This document shows, piece after piece, positions 15,195-24,238 of a DNA stretch of 25,092 nucleotides. Below the pieces are notes generated by a model that was given only the letters and a program-made list of their open reading frames with translations, had not been told where the DNA came from and did no database searches. Every line of letters begins with the position of its first letter. Position 1 is the stretch's first letter. The stretch is taken from positions 1-25,092 of the forward strand of contig LNEX01000269.1 in assembly GCA_001464165.1 (NCBI GenBank), given 5' to 3'. The position numbers and the translations under genes are program-made. This stretch comes from a bacterium Ga0077546. Lineage in GTDB: Bacteria > Cyanobacteriota > Vampirovibrionia > Obscuribacterales > Obscuribacteraceae.

Positions 15195-18100
15195 TTATCT
15201 CTCGAAGGACCCATAGCCACCGCCGCCTGGTGTTTTTATCTCGATTGCGTCGCCGCATTCTACATGAATCGTAGCTGTTGAGCCGAGTTCTTCTATTTTG
15301 CCGTTGGCTCGCACTATTTGATTGGAGCCGCATTCGCCGTCATTGCCACCATTAAGACCTGGTGGTTTTATTCTGCGACGATTTGAAAGAATAGAGGCTG
15401 ACATCGGTTTGAGGAAGCGTATGCGTCGGACGGTGCCTTCTCCGCCCTTAAACTTCCCAATGCCACCGCTATTTTGGCGAATGGAGAATTCCTCAAGTAG
15501 CACAGAAAAGCGTGACTCTAGAATTTCAGGATCTGTCAACCTTGAATTGGTCATATGAGTTTGAATAGCATCCGTGCCAGCAAATGAGCGGCCAGCTCCA
15601 GAACCGCCGCAGATAGTTTCGTAGTATTGCTTTTCATGGTCCCCGAAGGTGAAGTTGTTCATAGTTCCTTGAGAGGCTGCCATGATATTGAGAGCTCGAT
15701 AGATTGTATCGACAATTACTTGAGAGGTTTCAACGTTTCCTGCTACCACTGCCGCCGGTTCATGGGGGTTGAGCATTGAACCGGGTGGAATAATGAGTTC
15801 TAGCGGTTCCATGCAGCCGTCGTTTAGCGGAATGTCTGCTCTTGTTAAGGTGCGAAAAACATAGAGTACTGCTGCTCGACTTACGGCCAGTGGTGTATTG
15901 AGATTGTTTTGGGTTTGGGCGGAAGTGCCTGAAAAGTCAATTACAGCAGTGCGATTTTGTTTGTCTATACGAATTGAGACTTTGATTTCGCTGCCATCAT
16001 CCATGGTGCTTGTTGCTTGACCATCTTCTAAGTCTAATAATAGGTTTCGAATCGCAAGAGCTGCGTTCGCTCGAACGTGTTCCATGTAAGCTGCAACAGT
16101 CTGCCTCCCATATTTGTGCACAAGCCCCTTGAGCGCGGCTATACCCTTATTGTTGGCCGCAATTTGCGCTTTGATGTCGTTTATATTCTGGCGAATGTTG
16201 CGTGGTGGGTAGAGCGCCGATTCGAGTAGCTCAACGAATGGTGTTTCGTTGAATTCACCATCTTTTGCAATGAGAAAGTTGTCGAGTAATACTCCCTCTT
16301 CTTCTATGTTTGTGCTCGTCGGGGGCATTGAACCAGGCGTAATACCTCCGACATCGGCATGATGCCCTCGCGATGCTACGAAGAATAGTCGCTCTTGGCG
16401 ATCATCAAAAACTGGGCTGATAACAGTAATGTCAGGTAGGTGAGTGCCACCATTAAATGGGTTGTTCATAACGTATACATCGTTGACTGCGATTGGCTGC
16501 TTGCTTGAATCGCAATCCCGTGACTTGATCAGGCTTACGACTGAATCACCCATAGAGCCTAGATGAACTGGAATGTGCGGGGCATTGGCAATAAGCCGGC
16601 CTGTGCCGTCAAAGAGCGCGCAGGAAAAGTCTAAACGCTCTTTTATGTTCACTGAGTGACTGGCTTGTTGTAAAGTAATTCCCATTTCTTCGGCAATCGA
16701 CATGAACATATTGCTAAATAGTTCTAGCTTCACCGGGTCAGCCCTTTCTGTTATGGCTGGAAGTGTTTCGTGGCAGGCTTCTTGCTGGTGTTTTTTTTTC
16801 TCTCTCTGTCTCAGAAGCAGAGAACCGTCGCGCAGAACCTCAGCGTACCAACCAGGCTCAATGATCGTTGTAGCTGTGTATTCTGCAATTAGCGCTGGGC
16901 CCTCAATTATTGCACCACTTCCTATCCGCTCTCGCACATGAACCTTCGTCATATGCCACTGTCCTTGAGAAAAGAGAAATTGATCGGTAGGTTTGTTAGC
17001 AAATGTACTTGATGTCTGGTGTGGCTGTGCTGCAGAAGTATCCTCGCAGCTCAAGTTTGCAGTTGTCACATTTTGAATTGACTCAATCGCCAGGTTATCC
17101 GGTTGGCTCTGGGCCGTAACTCTTATTTCTTCGAGAATTGGACAACTAGTTTCGAGTGCGAAACCAAAGAGCTTTTTATGACGGTCATGAAATCTTGCTC
17201 TTACTTCCTCAAGGTTGTAGTTTAATTCAATTGGAATAGTCGTATCAGAGTCTGGATAGCGCAAGAAAAGCTGATGGTATAAGGTTACATTTGTTGCTTC
17301 GTCTTGAACCCGGAGTTTTTGTATGGCGACTTGGCAAAGTTTTTCGATGCTCATTCGAAGTTCAGCTAGTAGAACCTCAGATAATTCCTTCCTTACTGAT
17401 TGCTCGACGGTTGCAGATGTTGTAGTGACTCCTATACCATAGGCGGAGAGCACTCCAGCTAGCGGGCTTATTAAGACTTGCTTGACTCCCAGTCTCTCGG
17501 CGATTAGGCAAGCATGCTGCCCACCGGCGCCGCCAAAGGCTACTATTGTTGCTTCACTAACGTCGTGACCTTTTTGTGTTGAAATTTTTGAAATGGCTTG
17601 AGCCATCTTCTCAATTGCTACCGTGAGAAAACCCCAAGCGATATCTTCGATACTTTTACTGTCACTACATTTAGTTCCGTTAACATCGTCTCTACTGCGA
17701 ACGATCAGAGAGCTTAGTTCGTTGAAACGATTAGTAGCAGCTATTAAATCTAGTGGCTGATCGTGGTCCACTCCAAATGATTGAGGGAAGTGGGCTAGCG
17801 ATATGCGACCCAGCAGTAGGTTTGCATCGGTTACCGTAGCTGGGCCGCTGTGCCCATAGCAGGCAGGGCCCGGTTGAGCTCCAGCAGATTGTGGTCCAAC
17901 CAAGAAACGTGCCCCGTCAAAACTGAGTATGGAACCTCCGCCGGCAGCTACCGTGTGCACGGCTAGCATAGGCGCGCGTACGCGGATGCCGTCAATGATT
18001 GTTTCGAATAGGCGCTCGTACTCACCTTGAAAATAGCAAACGTCTGTGGAGGTACCTCCCATATCAAAACCTATGATATGGGAAATACCATGCACTTCTG

Positions 18101-18641
18101 CTGCTTTTTTCGCTCCGACGACACCTCCCGCTGGCCCAGAAATTAGGGCATCACGACCACGGAAATAATCTTTAGTTGTTAGTCCGCCATCTGACTTCAT
18201 AAATTTGATCTGCAGATTTGCGTGGCAGTTTTTAAGATCTTTGTGGAGCTTGTCTGTGTATGCTTTTAATGGTGGTGTTAAATAGCCATCGATCAAAGTG
18301 GTATCACCGCGACTGATGAATTTAATCAATGGATTGATTTCGCTTGACCGAGAAATGTTCTCAAAACCCAATTCTTTGGCGATGGCGGCGCATTTCACTT
18401 CGTGCTGCGGATATTTGTAGCTATGCATGAAAACAATAGCTATTGATCTAATACCTCTATCTTTTGCCCTTTGCAGCAGAGCTTTTGTTTGCTCATAATC
18501 GAACGCCTGAATTTCTTCTCCGTTAGCTCCAAAACGGCCTGGTAATTCAATAACGTGAGTAAAAATTGGAGCTGTTTTGATTAGCTCTAAGGCAAATATA
18601 TCGGCTCTATTTTGATATCCGATCTTGAAGGCATCTTTCAT
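15195..18641 (-). CDS. 5-oxoprolinase (HyuA-HyuB fusion), main part of a frameshifted gene
   Basis: This is the large downstream part (1148 residues) of an ATP-dependent 5-oxoprolinase, which opens 5-oxo-L-proline to L-glutamate. The HyuA half has [35 protein letters not shown], the phosphate motif [26 protein letters not shown] and [20 protein letters not shown]. The HyuB half begins at about residue 655 ([19 protein letters not shown]) and has [43 protein letters not shown] and a terminal GGGGYG. In this frame, codons upstream of the ATG still encode family sequence ([17 protein letters not shown], coming from 18764 down). The N-terminal 60-70 residues lie in another frame. As given, the gene is broken or is restored by a shift. 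If restored, the protein would be about 1252 residues, the normal length for a one-chain oxoprolinase. Confidence 0.88.
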   Translation of the reverse strand: MKDAFKIGYQNRADIFALELIKTAPIFTHVIELPGRFGANGEEIQAFDYEQTKALLQRAKDRGIRSIAIVFMHSYKYPQHEVKCAAIAKELGFENISRSSEINPLIKFISRGDTTLIDGYLTPPLKAYTDKLHKDLKNCHANLQIKFMKSDGGLTTKDYFRGRDALISGPAGGVVGAKKAAEVHGISHIIGFDMGGTSTDVCYFQGEYERLFETIIDGIRVRAPMLAVHTVAAGGGSILSFDGARFLVGPQSAGAQPGPACYGHSGPATVTDANLLLGRISLAHFPQSFGVDHDQPLDLIAATNRFNELSSLIVRSRDDVNGTKCSDSKSIEDIAWGFLTVAIEKMAQAISKISTQKGHDVSEATIVAFGGAGGQHACLIAERLGVKQVLISPLAGVLSAYGIGVTTTSATVEQSVRKELSEVLLAELRMSIEKLCQVAIQKLRVQDEATNVTLYHQLFLRYPDSDTTIPIELNYNLEEVRARFHDRHKKLFGFALETSCPILEEIRVTAQSQPDNLAIESIQNVTTANLSCEDTSAAQPHQTSSTFANKPTDQFLFSQGQWHMTKVHVRERIGSGAIIEGPALIAEYTATTIIEPGWYAEVLRDGSLLLRQREKKKHQQEACHETLPAITERADPVKLELFSNMFMSIAEEMGITLQQASHSVNIKERLDFSCALFDGTGRLIANAPHIPVHLGSMGDSVVSLIKSRDCDSSKQPIAVNDVYVMNNPFNGGTHLPDITVISPVFDDRQERLFFVASRGHHADVGGITPGSMPPTSTNIEEEGVLLDNFLIAKDGEFNETPFVELLESALYPPRNIRQNINDIKAQIAANNKGIAALKGLVHKYGRQTVAAYMEHVRANAALAIRNLLLDLEDGQATSTMDDGSEIKVSIRIDKQNRTAVIDFSGTSAQTQNNLNTPLAVSRAAVLYVFRTLTRADIPLNDGCMEPLELIIPPGSMLNPHEPAAVVAGNVETSQVIVDTIYRALNIMAASQGTMNNFTFGDHEKQYYETICGGSGAGRSFAGTDAIQTHMTNSRLTDPEILESRFSVLLEEFSIRQNSGGIGKFKGGEGTVRRIRFLKPMSASILSNRRRIKPPGLNGGNDGECGSNQIVRANGKIEELGSTATIHVECGDAIEIKTPGGGGYGSFER

Positions 18642-18700
18642 TCCTTGATTAGTGACTAGCAGTAAGGGCTCGCCTTTTCGTTCCAGTAAGGCGTTGGTAG

Positions 18701-18952
18701 CTACTGTTGTACCAATGCGAACCTGGCTAATATTGGTATCATTTGCGTTGGCTGGTTGCTTGCCTTAATTAGATTAGCCGGTTGATTTGTGTTGGCCTGC
18801 TTGAGAATGGCGTCTATCCCAAGTATTGCAGAGTCTTGGCTTTGACCTGGAAGCTCGGAAAGTATCTTGTAGACGTACATTTTTCCATCGGGCCCTTTCG
18901 CCACGATGTCGGTAAATGTTCCGCCTCGGTCTATATAGAATTCGAATGTCAT
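18701..18952 (-). pseudogene. 5' fragment of the frameshifted 5-oxoprolinase gene
   Basis: The fragment encodes the oxoprolinase N-terminus: FEFYIDRGGTFTDIVAKGPD, then KMYVYKILSELPGQSQDSA and LGIDAILKQ. IDRGGTFTD with Arg favours oxoprolinase over stand-alone HyuA proteins, which usually read DIGGTFTD. After about residue 65 the frame turns to unrelated sequence and stops at 18701-18703. The family sequence resumes in the frame one base back (after a TAA that ends at 18765). The change must therefore lie between 18703 and 18764 and equals loss of one base. No slippery heptamer is seen, so programmed frameshifting is unlikely. The start is ATG 18952 without a clear ribosome binding site. Confidence 0.8.
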
Positions 18953-18979
18953 GGCCAGATTGTAGTTCGTTTGGTATAA

Positions 18980-19036
18980 GTTCGATCGCAATGTACAAGT
19001 TCAATCTCAATGTACAAATTCAATCTCAATGTAAAA
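18980..19036. repeat. Three tandem 19-bp repeats upstream of the oxoprolinase gene
   Basis: Three head-to-tail units of 19 bp (18980-18998, 18999-19017, 19018-19036) read like GTTCAATCTCAATGTACAA with one to three differences each. They begin 28 bp upstream of the oxoprolinase ATG, in its probable leader or promoter. Regular 19-bp spacing is near two helical turns, so they could be protein-binding iterons, or simply slippage products. Confidence 0.85.
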
Positions 19037-19523
19037 GTAGCAGCGCTTTCTTCTCCGTGATACTTAAGTTCTAAGTATTGATAAGTGCAATCCGCGAGCT
19101 AAAGAAAAATTTTGATTTGAAAGTCACTGCTTGATAATTGTTATTCGGTTCTTCAGTTTTCTTGTTTCCCTCTGCTTTAGGGGTTAGTTAGTAATTTCTT
19201 TTGTTTGCCAGCGTGAACCTTGAAAGCTTACACTAGCGACTCTTTATGGCTAAATTAGCCCCGCCGTTGGCCCGAACTTCTGAAGCAATTGTGGTCACTG
19301 CGATTGTTTAAAATGAAAGTAAAGTGATTGGCTAGAGAGAATTGATTAGTTCCGGATTTCAGTTGAGGGCTTTCCACTCTGTGTTGTCCATACAAAGGTA
19401 TGCGTGCGTGCAGCTCTCGCTTTCTCAATAATCGATATACTATTCTTTTATAGGCGAACCATAATCAACGAGCGGTCTCGGTTTCGGACTGTGAGCTGAT
19501 AACAAACGAGAGTAAGCGGAGCA
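19037..19523. other. Long divergent intergenic region without a supported gene
   Basis: About 490 bp separate the repeats before the oxoprolinase gene from the TPR gene. It is AT-rich and has no convincing reading frame on either strand. One hairpin is visible at 19060-19078 (ATACTTA-AGTTC-TAAGTAT). Near the right end a TATACT at 19435-19440 could be a -10 box for the TPR gene, but no good -35 pairs with it. I see no RNA gene. Confidence 0.5.
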
Positions 19524-20246
19524 ATGAGCGCAAATAAAATCGAGACAAGTACAACAGCTTCTACATCTAGCGCTGCTAATGACAATGCTGAGCGCCTTGC
19601 GCAAATCGCAAAGTGGCAAAGCGTAAGTGAGGAAGCTCATTCTGCCTTTGAAGTAAGACGTTATACGCAAGCTGAGACTCGCTTCTTGGACGCTTTGATT
19701 ATTGCTGAGCAGCTCTCTGGTGTTGTTACTGCTGAAGCGAAGGATGAGCTAGAGCAGGATATTATTACTTCGATCGCGACCATGGCGAAGAACGCTGTTA
19801 ATACCAAGCCGCAGAGCCCAACTCAGTTCTTGCGACCTGCTTACAAAATTGTCGATGTTAGCGAAGAAGATCTCACGAGGCTAGCTAAGAGCCTCAATAA
19901 TCTGGCCGCGCTCTATCACTTACAGGGAAAGTTTTTCTTAGCTGAAAATCTCTATGACCGCTGTCTCGACATAAAGTTGGCTTTATATGGCGAAGAACAC
20001 TTAGAAACTGCTATTAACTTGCATAATTTAGCTGTTCTCAATTGCGCCAAGAAGAAGTGGGAAAAGGCAGAGATTTTGTTTAAGCGGGCTCTGGAAATTC
20101 GTGAGAAGCTTTTGAGTGAAAGTGACCCCGAGCTGATTCCGATTTTGAAGAATTACGGCATTATGCTACGCAAGACTTTCCGTGAAGAGGATGCTAAGGC
20201 CGTAGAGGCTAGAATGGCAGCAATTGAAGCCCACAAGGGTTCCTAA
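19524..20246 (+). CDS. Kinesin-light-chain-type TPR protein
   Basis: The 240-residue protein has no signal peptide and begins with a Ser/Thr-rich, probably disordered tip. Residues about 30-65 form a first helical repeat (FEVRRYTQAETRFLDALIIA). After a linker, residues about 125-220 form two to three 42-residue repeats of the kinesin-light-chain kind: SLNNLAALYHLQGKFFLAEN, then YGEEHLETAINLHNLAVLNC, WEKAEILFKRALEIREKLL and LIPILKNYGIMLRK. Such repeats bind partner proteins; the partner is unknown. The ATG follows GCGGAGCA, a closely spaced ribosome binding site. It converges on ada with only 40 bp between stops. Confidence 0.8.
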   Translation: MSANKIETSTTASTSSAANDNAERLAQIAKWQSVSEEAHSAFEVRRYTQAETRFLDALIIAEQLSGVVTAEAKDELEQDIITSIATMAKNAVNTKPQSPTQFLRPAYKIVDVSEEDLTRLAKSLNNLAALYHLQGKFFLAENLYDRCLDIKLALYGEEHLETAINLHNLAVLNCAKKKWEKAEILFKRALEIREKLLSESDPELIPILKNYGIMLRKTFREEDAKAVEARMAAIEAHKGS

Positions 20247-20286
20247 CATTTTTGTGCCTAATTTAGCCTGGGTCGACACGCACCGT

Positions 20287-21429
20287 TCATTCTTTCTTCC
20301 CTTTCTCTGCTTCTCTGTCAAGTAGCGTGCGTTTCCGCTCAACCCCCCAGCGATAACCCGAGAGTGAGCCGTCGGTGCGAACCACTCGGTGACAAGGAAC
20401 TACCACCGCTAGGGCGTTTGCGGCACAGGCGCTGGCAACTGCACGGACGGCTTTCGGTGAACCGATGTTTTTACCGATATCGGTATAGCTTCTCGTTTCG
20501 CCTAAGGGAATGTGCTGCAATGCTTGCCACACTCTCTGCTGAAAACTTGTACCGCGTATGTCAAGAGGAAGGTTGAATGCTTCGAGCGGTTCTTTAATGT
20601 AAGAAATTACATGGCCTACCACTTGGTCGAAATTTTCATCCCCTCCTTTCAGGATGGCACGAGGAAATCGATCTTGCAGATCGCGCAGCAGTTCGCTGGG
20701 GTCATCTCCTAACAAAATGGCGCAAATTCCCTTGCTACTTTGGGCTACTAGAATAGAGCCGAGAAAACACTCGCCAATGGCAAAGTAGATTTCGGCGTTC
20801 TCCCCACCAGCTTTAAAGGCTGTAGGTGTCATGCCGAGCATGGCGTCTGACTTCTCGTAAAAGCGACCGCTCGAATTGTAACCCGCTTCAAATATTGCTT
20901 GAGTGATGTTGTCAGTGCTTGTTAATTCATGGCGAATTCGTTTGGCTCTATGGGCGGTGGCATATGCTGTTGGTGTTAATCCGGTAATTGACTTGAAGAG
21001 TCTGTGGAAATGATAGGGGCTAAGACCGGCTACGCTGGCTAGTTCTGAGAGCGAAAGTTTACTGTCTGACGTTTCAATGAGTCGACAGATATTTGAAACC
21101 ATCGCTGAATGGTTCAGATAGGAATTTTGCTTTGGTTTGCAGCGTTTGCAGGCTCTGAACCCTGCTAGCTCAGCGTCTTCGCAAGTCTTGTGAAATTGTA
21201 TGTTTTCGTGCCTAGCTAAGCGCGCGCCACAAGATGGACGGCAATATACGCCAGTGGTTTTGACAGAATAGAAAAATTGACCATCAAACTGGCGATCGCG
21301 ATCGACTATAGCTTGCCAGCGGCAATCTTTGTTTTGGATGTCTTTCTGGAGGTCTTTCTGGAGGTCTTTCTGGAGGTCTTTCATTGGGTCTTTTTGAGCT
21401 CGTCCATGACGTCTATTGCTATTTTTCAT
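20287..21429 (-). CDS. ada: Ada-type bifunctional DNA alkylation repair protein and regulator
   Basis: Ada repairs methylphosphotriesters and O6-methylguanine by transferring the methyl group to its own cysteines, and when methylated it activates the adaptive response. Domains in order: N-terminal zinc/methyl-acceptor domain (about 35-100) with Cys63 and Cys67 in TGVYCRPSCGARLARHENI and Cys94/Cys97 in FRACKRCKP; Cys63 matches the acceptor Cys38 of E. coli. An AraC-type helix-turn-helix follows (about 110-207, LSELASVAGLSPYHFHRLF). The methyltransferase domain (about 215-375) has the nucleophile Cys346 in VVPCHRVVRTDGSLSGYRWG. An in-frame TTG at 21441 would add four residues. The start is ATG 21429, without a clear binding site. 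The N-terminal extension carries a (KDLQ) repeat. No alkB- or alkA-like neighbour is present. Confidence 0.95.
   Translation of the reverse strand: MKNSNRRHGRAQKDPMKDLQKDLQKDLQKDIQNKDCRWQAIVDRDRQFDGQFFYSVKTTGVYCRPSCGARLARHENIQFHKTCEDAELAGFRACKRCKPKQNSYLNHSAMVSNICRLIETSDSKLSLSELASVAGLSPYHFHRLFKSITGLTPTAYATAHRAKRIRHELTSTDNITQAIFEAGYNSSGRFYEKSDAMLGMTPTAFKAGGENAEIYFAIGECFLGSILVAQSSKGICAILLGDDPSELLRDLQDRFPRAILKGGDENFDQVVGHVISYIKEPLEAFNLPLDIRGTSFQQRVWQALQHIPLGETRSYTDIGKNIGSPKAVRAVASACAANALAVVVPCHRVVRTDGSLSGYRWGVERKRTLLDREAEKGKKE
20472..20485. repeat. 14-bp palindrome copy within ada
   Basis: TACCGATATCGGTA is a perfect palindrome that shares its 14 bases with the centre of the 52-bp palindrome at 15063-15114 and the site at 24489-24506. 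Here it is coding (Tyr-Thr-Asp-Ile-Gly of Ada, on the minus strand), so it may be coincidental or a tolerated copy of a repeated motif. Confidence 0.6.
21341..21382. repeat. 12-bp tandem repeat (3.5 copies) in the 5' end of ada
   Basis: TCTTTCTGGAGG is repeated at 21341, 21353 and 21365, with a half copy from 21377. On the minus strand it encodes Lys-Asp-Leu-Gln repeats in the extension before the zinc domain of Ada. Unit length keeps the frame, so copy number can vary without breaking the gene. Confidence 0.93.
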
Positions 21430-21560
21430 GAGGTCAATCAAGCGGTTTTATTGGGTACTACATGCCGTTTTAATAGACTCAAGCTTAGCAAGGGAGGAAT
21501 CACTAAGCACTCCGAGTCTTGCTTTTGAATTGGTGTTTGTCAAACGAGCTAGATTGAATT

Positions 21561-21839
21561 CTAAGTAATTGGCATGGTGAAGTAGGTTGTGGTACCCCGT
21601 CCGGCTTCAGATTCGGCCCATATCAGACCACCTAGAAGTTCGACGTTGCTGCGGGCAAGATACATTGCTAGTCTTGAGCCGTAGGTATCTTGTGTATGTT
21701 TGCCTTCGATAAAGCCAACGAACATTTCGGCTATTTCAGACTCAGGCAACGCCGGACCAGAACTTGACACGCCAATGCGCATCTCATTGCCTCTTACCTG
21801 GCTTTCTACTCTAACGCGACCACCAGCGGCCGTTACCAT
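21561..21839 (-). pseudogene. C-terminal half of a HATPase-like domain, out of frame with the sensor kinase
   Basis: The 92 residues continue the ATPase-like domain of the adjoining sensor kinase in the +1 frame: AAGGRVRVESQVRG, then EMRIGVSSSGPALPESEI, an MFVGFIEGKHTQDTYG helix, and LLGGLIWAESEAGRGTTTYF. The nucleotide-binding pattern is worn: the usual D-x-G-x-G of the G1 box is SSSGPA, and the N-box helix that should precede AAGG is missing from both frames. It begins at an ATG (21839) with TTAGGA five bases upstream, and overlaps the end of the preceding frame by 29 bp. It could be translated on its own by coupling. More likely it is the remnant of a gene interrupted by a deletion and frameshift. 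Confidence 0.65.
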
Positions 21840-23880
21840 TGTTTCCTAAGATTGGTGGCAGTCCTGTTACTGTTTTGTAGTCGAGTAGGAGTTGACGATC
21901 GCGTGCCAATGGTGTCACTTCTTCTAGACAGTCGGCTACTACTCGTGTGATATTTATCTGTTCTTTAACCGCGGCCGGTGGTGGCACAAAGCCGCCATAC
22001 ATCATAAGTAAACTGTCGACTACTCCGACCAGTTGGCTGTAGTGCAAGTGTAGCTCAGCTAAGGCCTGACCTACTGATGGATGCATAGTGTTGCGAGCAT
22101 TGGCAAGAATGGCCTGCCAGCTTAACTCTGCTCCAGTTAGTGGGCCGCGAATATTGTCCTGTAGCATGCTGACTATTTCCTGGCGCAGCAGTTGGTTCTC
22201 GCTGCGCAATGATTTATCCCGCAAGACCATTATGTAGCCCATTATCGAACCATCATCACCTGAAAGTGGTTGCAGGTGTGCTAAGACTTGAACTGTTTTT
22301 TCGCTAGCTCGCTGGAATATTACACCCTCTGGATAGAACTGATTAATCAGCGCCATTGGGTCGCCACCGTGCTGCGTAAAGGCTTGTCCCATGCCGTGGC
22401 TTTGCGGCGTTTCGCCTGGTTTGAGCACTAAGTCAAAGCACAGTCGACCGGCTATTTCTCCTTCTGACATACCGGTCCAGTTAAGGAAAACTGGGTTGGC
22501 GTGCAGGATGTTGCCATATTGGTCAAGAATGAGGAAGCCTTCGGTAGAACTTTGCAGAACAGCGTCTAGTTGCTGTTGCAGCACTGTAGCCTGACGGCCA
22601 GCTTGATTGACATGCCTTGAAAGTTCAGCGACTTTCTGTGCTTGAGTGGTAATTTGGCGGTTTAGTGTGTCTACCTGCTGAGTTGACTGCTCGGCAATTA
22701 AGCCTCGCTCCTTTACAGCCTCCACTTGTTTGTTCAGCTGAATCTTGAGATTTTGTGTCGTAGAGCGCATCGACAACACTGCTGTATCAATTAACTCGCC
22801 TAGCTCTAGCCAATCTCCCGATAGGCCTTCTAGAGGCGGAATTACTTGTTTGTTGTTGGCAATGGCTTGGGTGCGTTTTACCAAAAAGCGCAACGGGGTA
22901 TCGACCGATTGGGCAATTTTTGCTGCCAAGAATAATCCGACTAGCCCGCCAAAAACGCCAACCAGACCGCCTAGTAGTAGTACTTCAACTAATTTAGACT
23001 GCTCGTTTGGTACTGGTTTGCAGACTAATACGTAGCCAATAATGACACGGTCGCTTTCAAGGGGAAGCGACATCCACCAGGCCCCTTCTTTTTCAAAGCC
23101 GTTGGCTGGCACGATTAGATGATCTAGTTGTGGAATGCCTGTTCCCAGCGGGGAGCGAGAGACTACTTTGCTGGCATCATGACCATTTAAATCGAGCAAG
23201 AAACGCATCGGCCCTGGCAGATTTTTGATTCCCTGGGAAAAGGCCGTCGTGGTTTTGATTTTTTCTGAATAGACAGCAAGCTCTACACCCAAGACATTTG
23301 GATCTTCAATGCCGAAGCGGGCAGCGAGCGCTGTCAGGAAATCTGAATTGAGCGGCTGATTGACGGCAAGGATGCCTTTGCGGCCGCCAGCTGAGAATGA
23401 CTTGACTGTACTTATTGAGATAACGCCAGTTTTTTCGCTAAAAGTAGGACCTTTGTAAAAGTCATGAGCAAGAGCGAGGTCAATTACTGTATTCTCTGCT
23501 TTTAATGAGTATCCGCTTTGGTTGGGTGTCTCGGTGCTAAAAAAGACAATGCCCTTCTCATCGGTAACTTGAACACTGCCCGGGAAGAATAGTTTGTCTT
23601 CGGCAGCGCGAATACTGGCCGCTGCTTCTCCTTTGTTTTTGCCGTCGTAGGCAGACAAAAAGCGTTGATCGCGCAGCAAGCTGTCAACCAGTCGCTGGGT
23701 TTGATCTTGTGCCGCTGTCAAACTAGTATTTAGCCGTGGGCCGCGCACATTGGCTACTGCTGAAGCTGCCAGGGTTCTAGTTGAGCGAAAGTCAAAATAT
23801 ACAGAATAGAGAACGTGGCCAGAGACCACGATCACCACTACGGTAATGAGCGCAAACGTGAGCCTTGAACTCAGATTCAA
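21811..23880 (-). CDS. Membrane sensor histidine pseudokinase with PAS domain
   Basis: The 689-residue protein has a first membrane helix (about 8-27), a 270-residue outer sensor region (dCACHE-like guess), a second helix (about 297-322, LLLGGLVGVFGGLVGLFLAA), a HAMP-like segment, a coiled coil (about 375-440), a PAS domain (about 437-555, STEGFLILDQYGNILHANPV) and a DHp-like helical pair (about 556-625). The phospho-acceptor box, normally S-H-E/D-L-R-T-P-L, reads SMLQDNIRGPLTG, so the His is Gln574. The reading frame ends at ILGNNG plus a few foreign residues, before the N-box of the ATPase domain. The rest lies in another frame. It is therefore a pseudokinase by residue loss as well as by break. 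The start is TTG, because it places the charged tip before the helix; the ribosome site is weak. Confidence 0.8.
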   Translation of the reverse strand: MNLSSRLTFALITVVVIVVSGHVLYSVYFDFRSTRTLAASAVANVRGPRLNTSLTAAQDQTQRLVDSLLRDQRFLSAYDGKNKGEAAASIRAAEDKLFFPGSVQVTDEKGIVFFSTETPNQSGYSLKAENTVIDLALAHDFYKGPTFSEKTGVISISTVKSFSAGGRKGILAVNQPLNSDFLTALAARFGIEDPNVLGVELAVYSEKIKTTTAFSQGIKNLPGPMRFLLDLNGHDASKVVSRSPLGTGIPQLDHLIVPANGFEKEGAWWMSLPLESDRVIIGYVLVCKPVPNEQSKLVEVLLLGGLVGVFGGLVGLFLAAKIAQSVDTPLRFLVKRTQAIANNKQVIPPLEGLSGDWLELGELIDTAVLSMRSTTQNLKIQLNKQVEAVKERGLIAEQSTQQVDTLNRQITTQAQKVAELSRHVNQAGRQATVLQQQLDAVLQSSTEGFLILDQYGNILHANPVFLNWTGMSEGEIAGRLCFDLVLKPGETPQSHGMGQAFTQHGGDPMALINQFYPEGVIFQRASEKTVQVLAHLQPLSGDDGSIMGYIMVLRDKSLRSENQLLRQEIVSMLQDNIRGPLTGAELSWQAILANARNTMHPSVGQALAELHLHYSQLVGVVDSLLMMYGGFVPPPAAVKEQINITRVVADCLEEVTPLARDRQLLLDYKTVTGLPPILGNNGNGRWWSR

Positions 23881-23965
23881 AGAGCTACCACCAAGCTATT
23901 GACACCTTACAAAAGAACCATAAGAAGTTTAACCCCTTATGCGACCTCTTGGAATCGAGTATTCC

Positions 23966-24238
23966 CTATTTACCGGCTTGAGCCTTGCGGTATTCGGCTT
24001 GCACCTGAATCGCCCGGATTAACTGGTTGGGGCCTATAAAACCCAACTCCAAAAGAATTTGGCCTAACGGCTTGGGATCTCTATCATGATCTTTGTCTTC
24101 ACGTTGAATGCGAAGAGACTCATCAAGCTGATAGATCGTTATGTAATCTAGTTCAACGAGAATTTGCCCCAGCAGCGTGCGGCTTGGTTCCTGCTGTGAG
24201 TTGTCTTGGGCTTCTTTGGAGCTTTTGGATTTCGGCAT
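23966..24238 (-). CDS. Small MshEN-like double-motif protein
   Basis: The 90-residue protein has two tandem copies of the roughly 24-residue motif known from the N-terminal domain of MshE/PilB/GspE ATPases: LLGQILVELDYITIYQLDES (from residue 22) and PLGQILLELGFIGPNQLIRA (from residue 57), each followed by a helix ending in Gln. In MshEN the pattern RLG-x-x-L binds cyclic di-GMP. Here the leading Arg is missing from both copies, so ligand binding is doubtful. The tip and the spacer are highly charged. It is not attached to an ATPase, which is unusual for this domain. The start is taken at ATG 24238; a GTG at 24289 would add 17 residues. It lies 85 bp upstream of the pseudokinase, same direction. 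Confidence 0.7.
   Translation of the reverse strand: MPKSKSSKEAQDNSQQEPSRTLLGQILVELDYITIYQLDESLRIQREDKDHDRDPKPLGQILLELGFIGPNQLIRAIQVQAEYRKAQAGK

Noticed and set aside
15147..15203. Short plus-strand frame beginning ATGAACTTTTTAACG (18 codons) right of the palindrome
   Set aside because: No ribosome binding site, no recognisable sequence, and it runs into the end of the oxoprolinase gene on the other strand.
18735..18764. Programmed -1 frameshift in the oxoprolinase gene
   Set aside because: No X-XXY-YYZ slippery heptamer or downstream structure is seen in the overlap; a one-base loss is simpler.
18774..19010. Minus-strand frame of 78 codons overlapping the oxoprolinase 5' end
   Set aside because: It is rich in Arg and has no family similarity, whereas the overlapping frame encodes the IDRGGTFTD motif.
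21292..21299. GCGATCGC, the cyanobacterial HIP1 octamer
   Set aside because: I noticed only one copy, inside ada where it encodes Asp-Arg repeats; this is about what chance would give.
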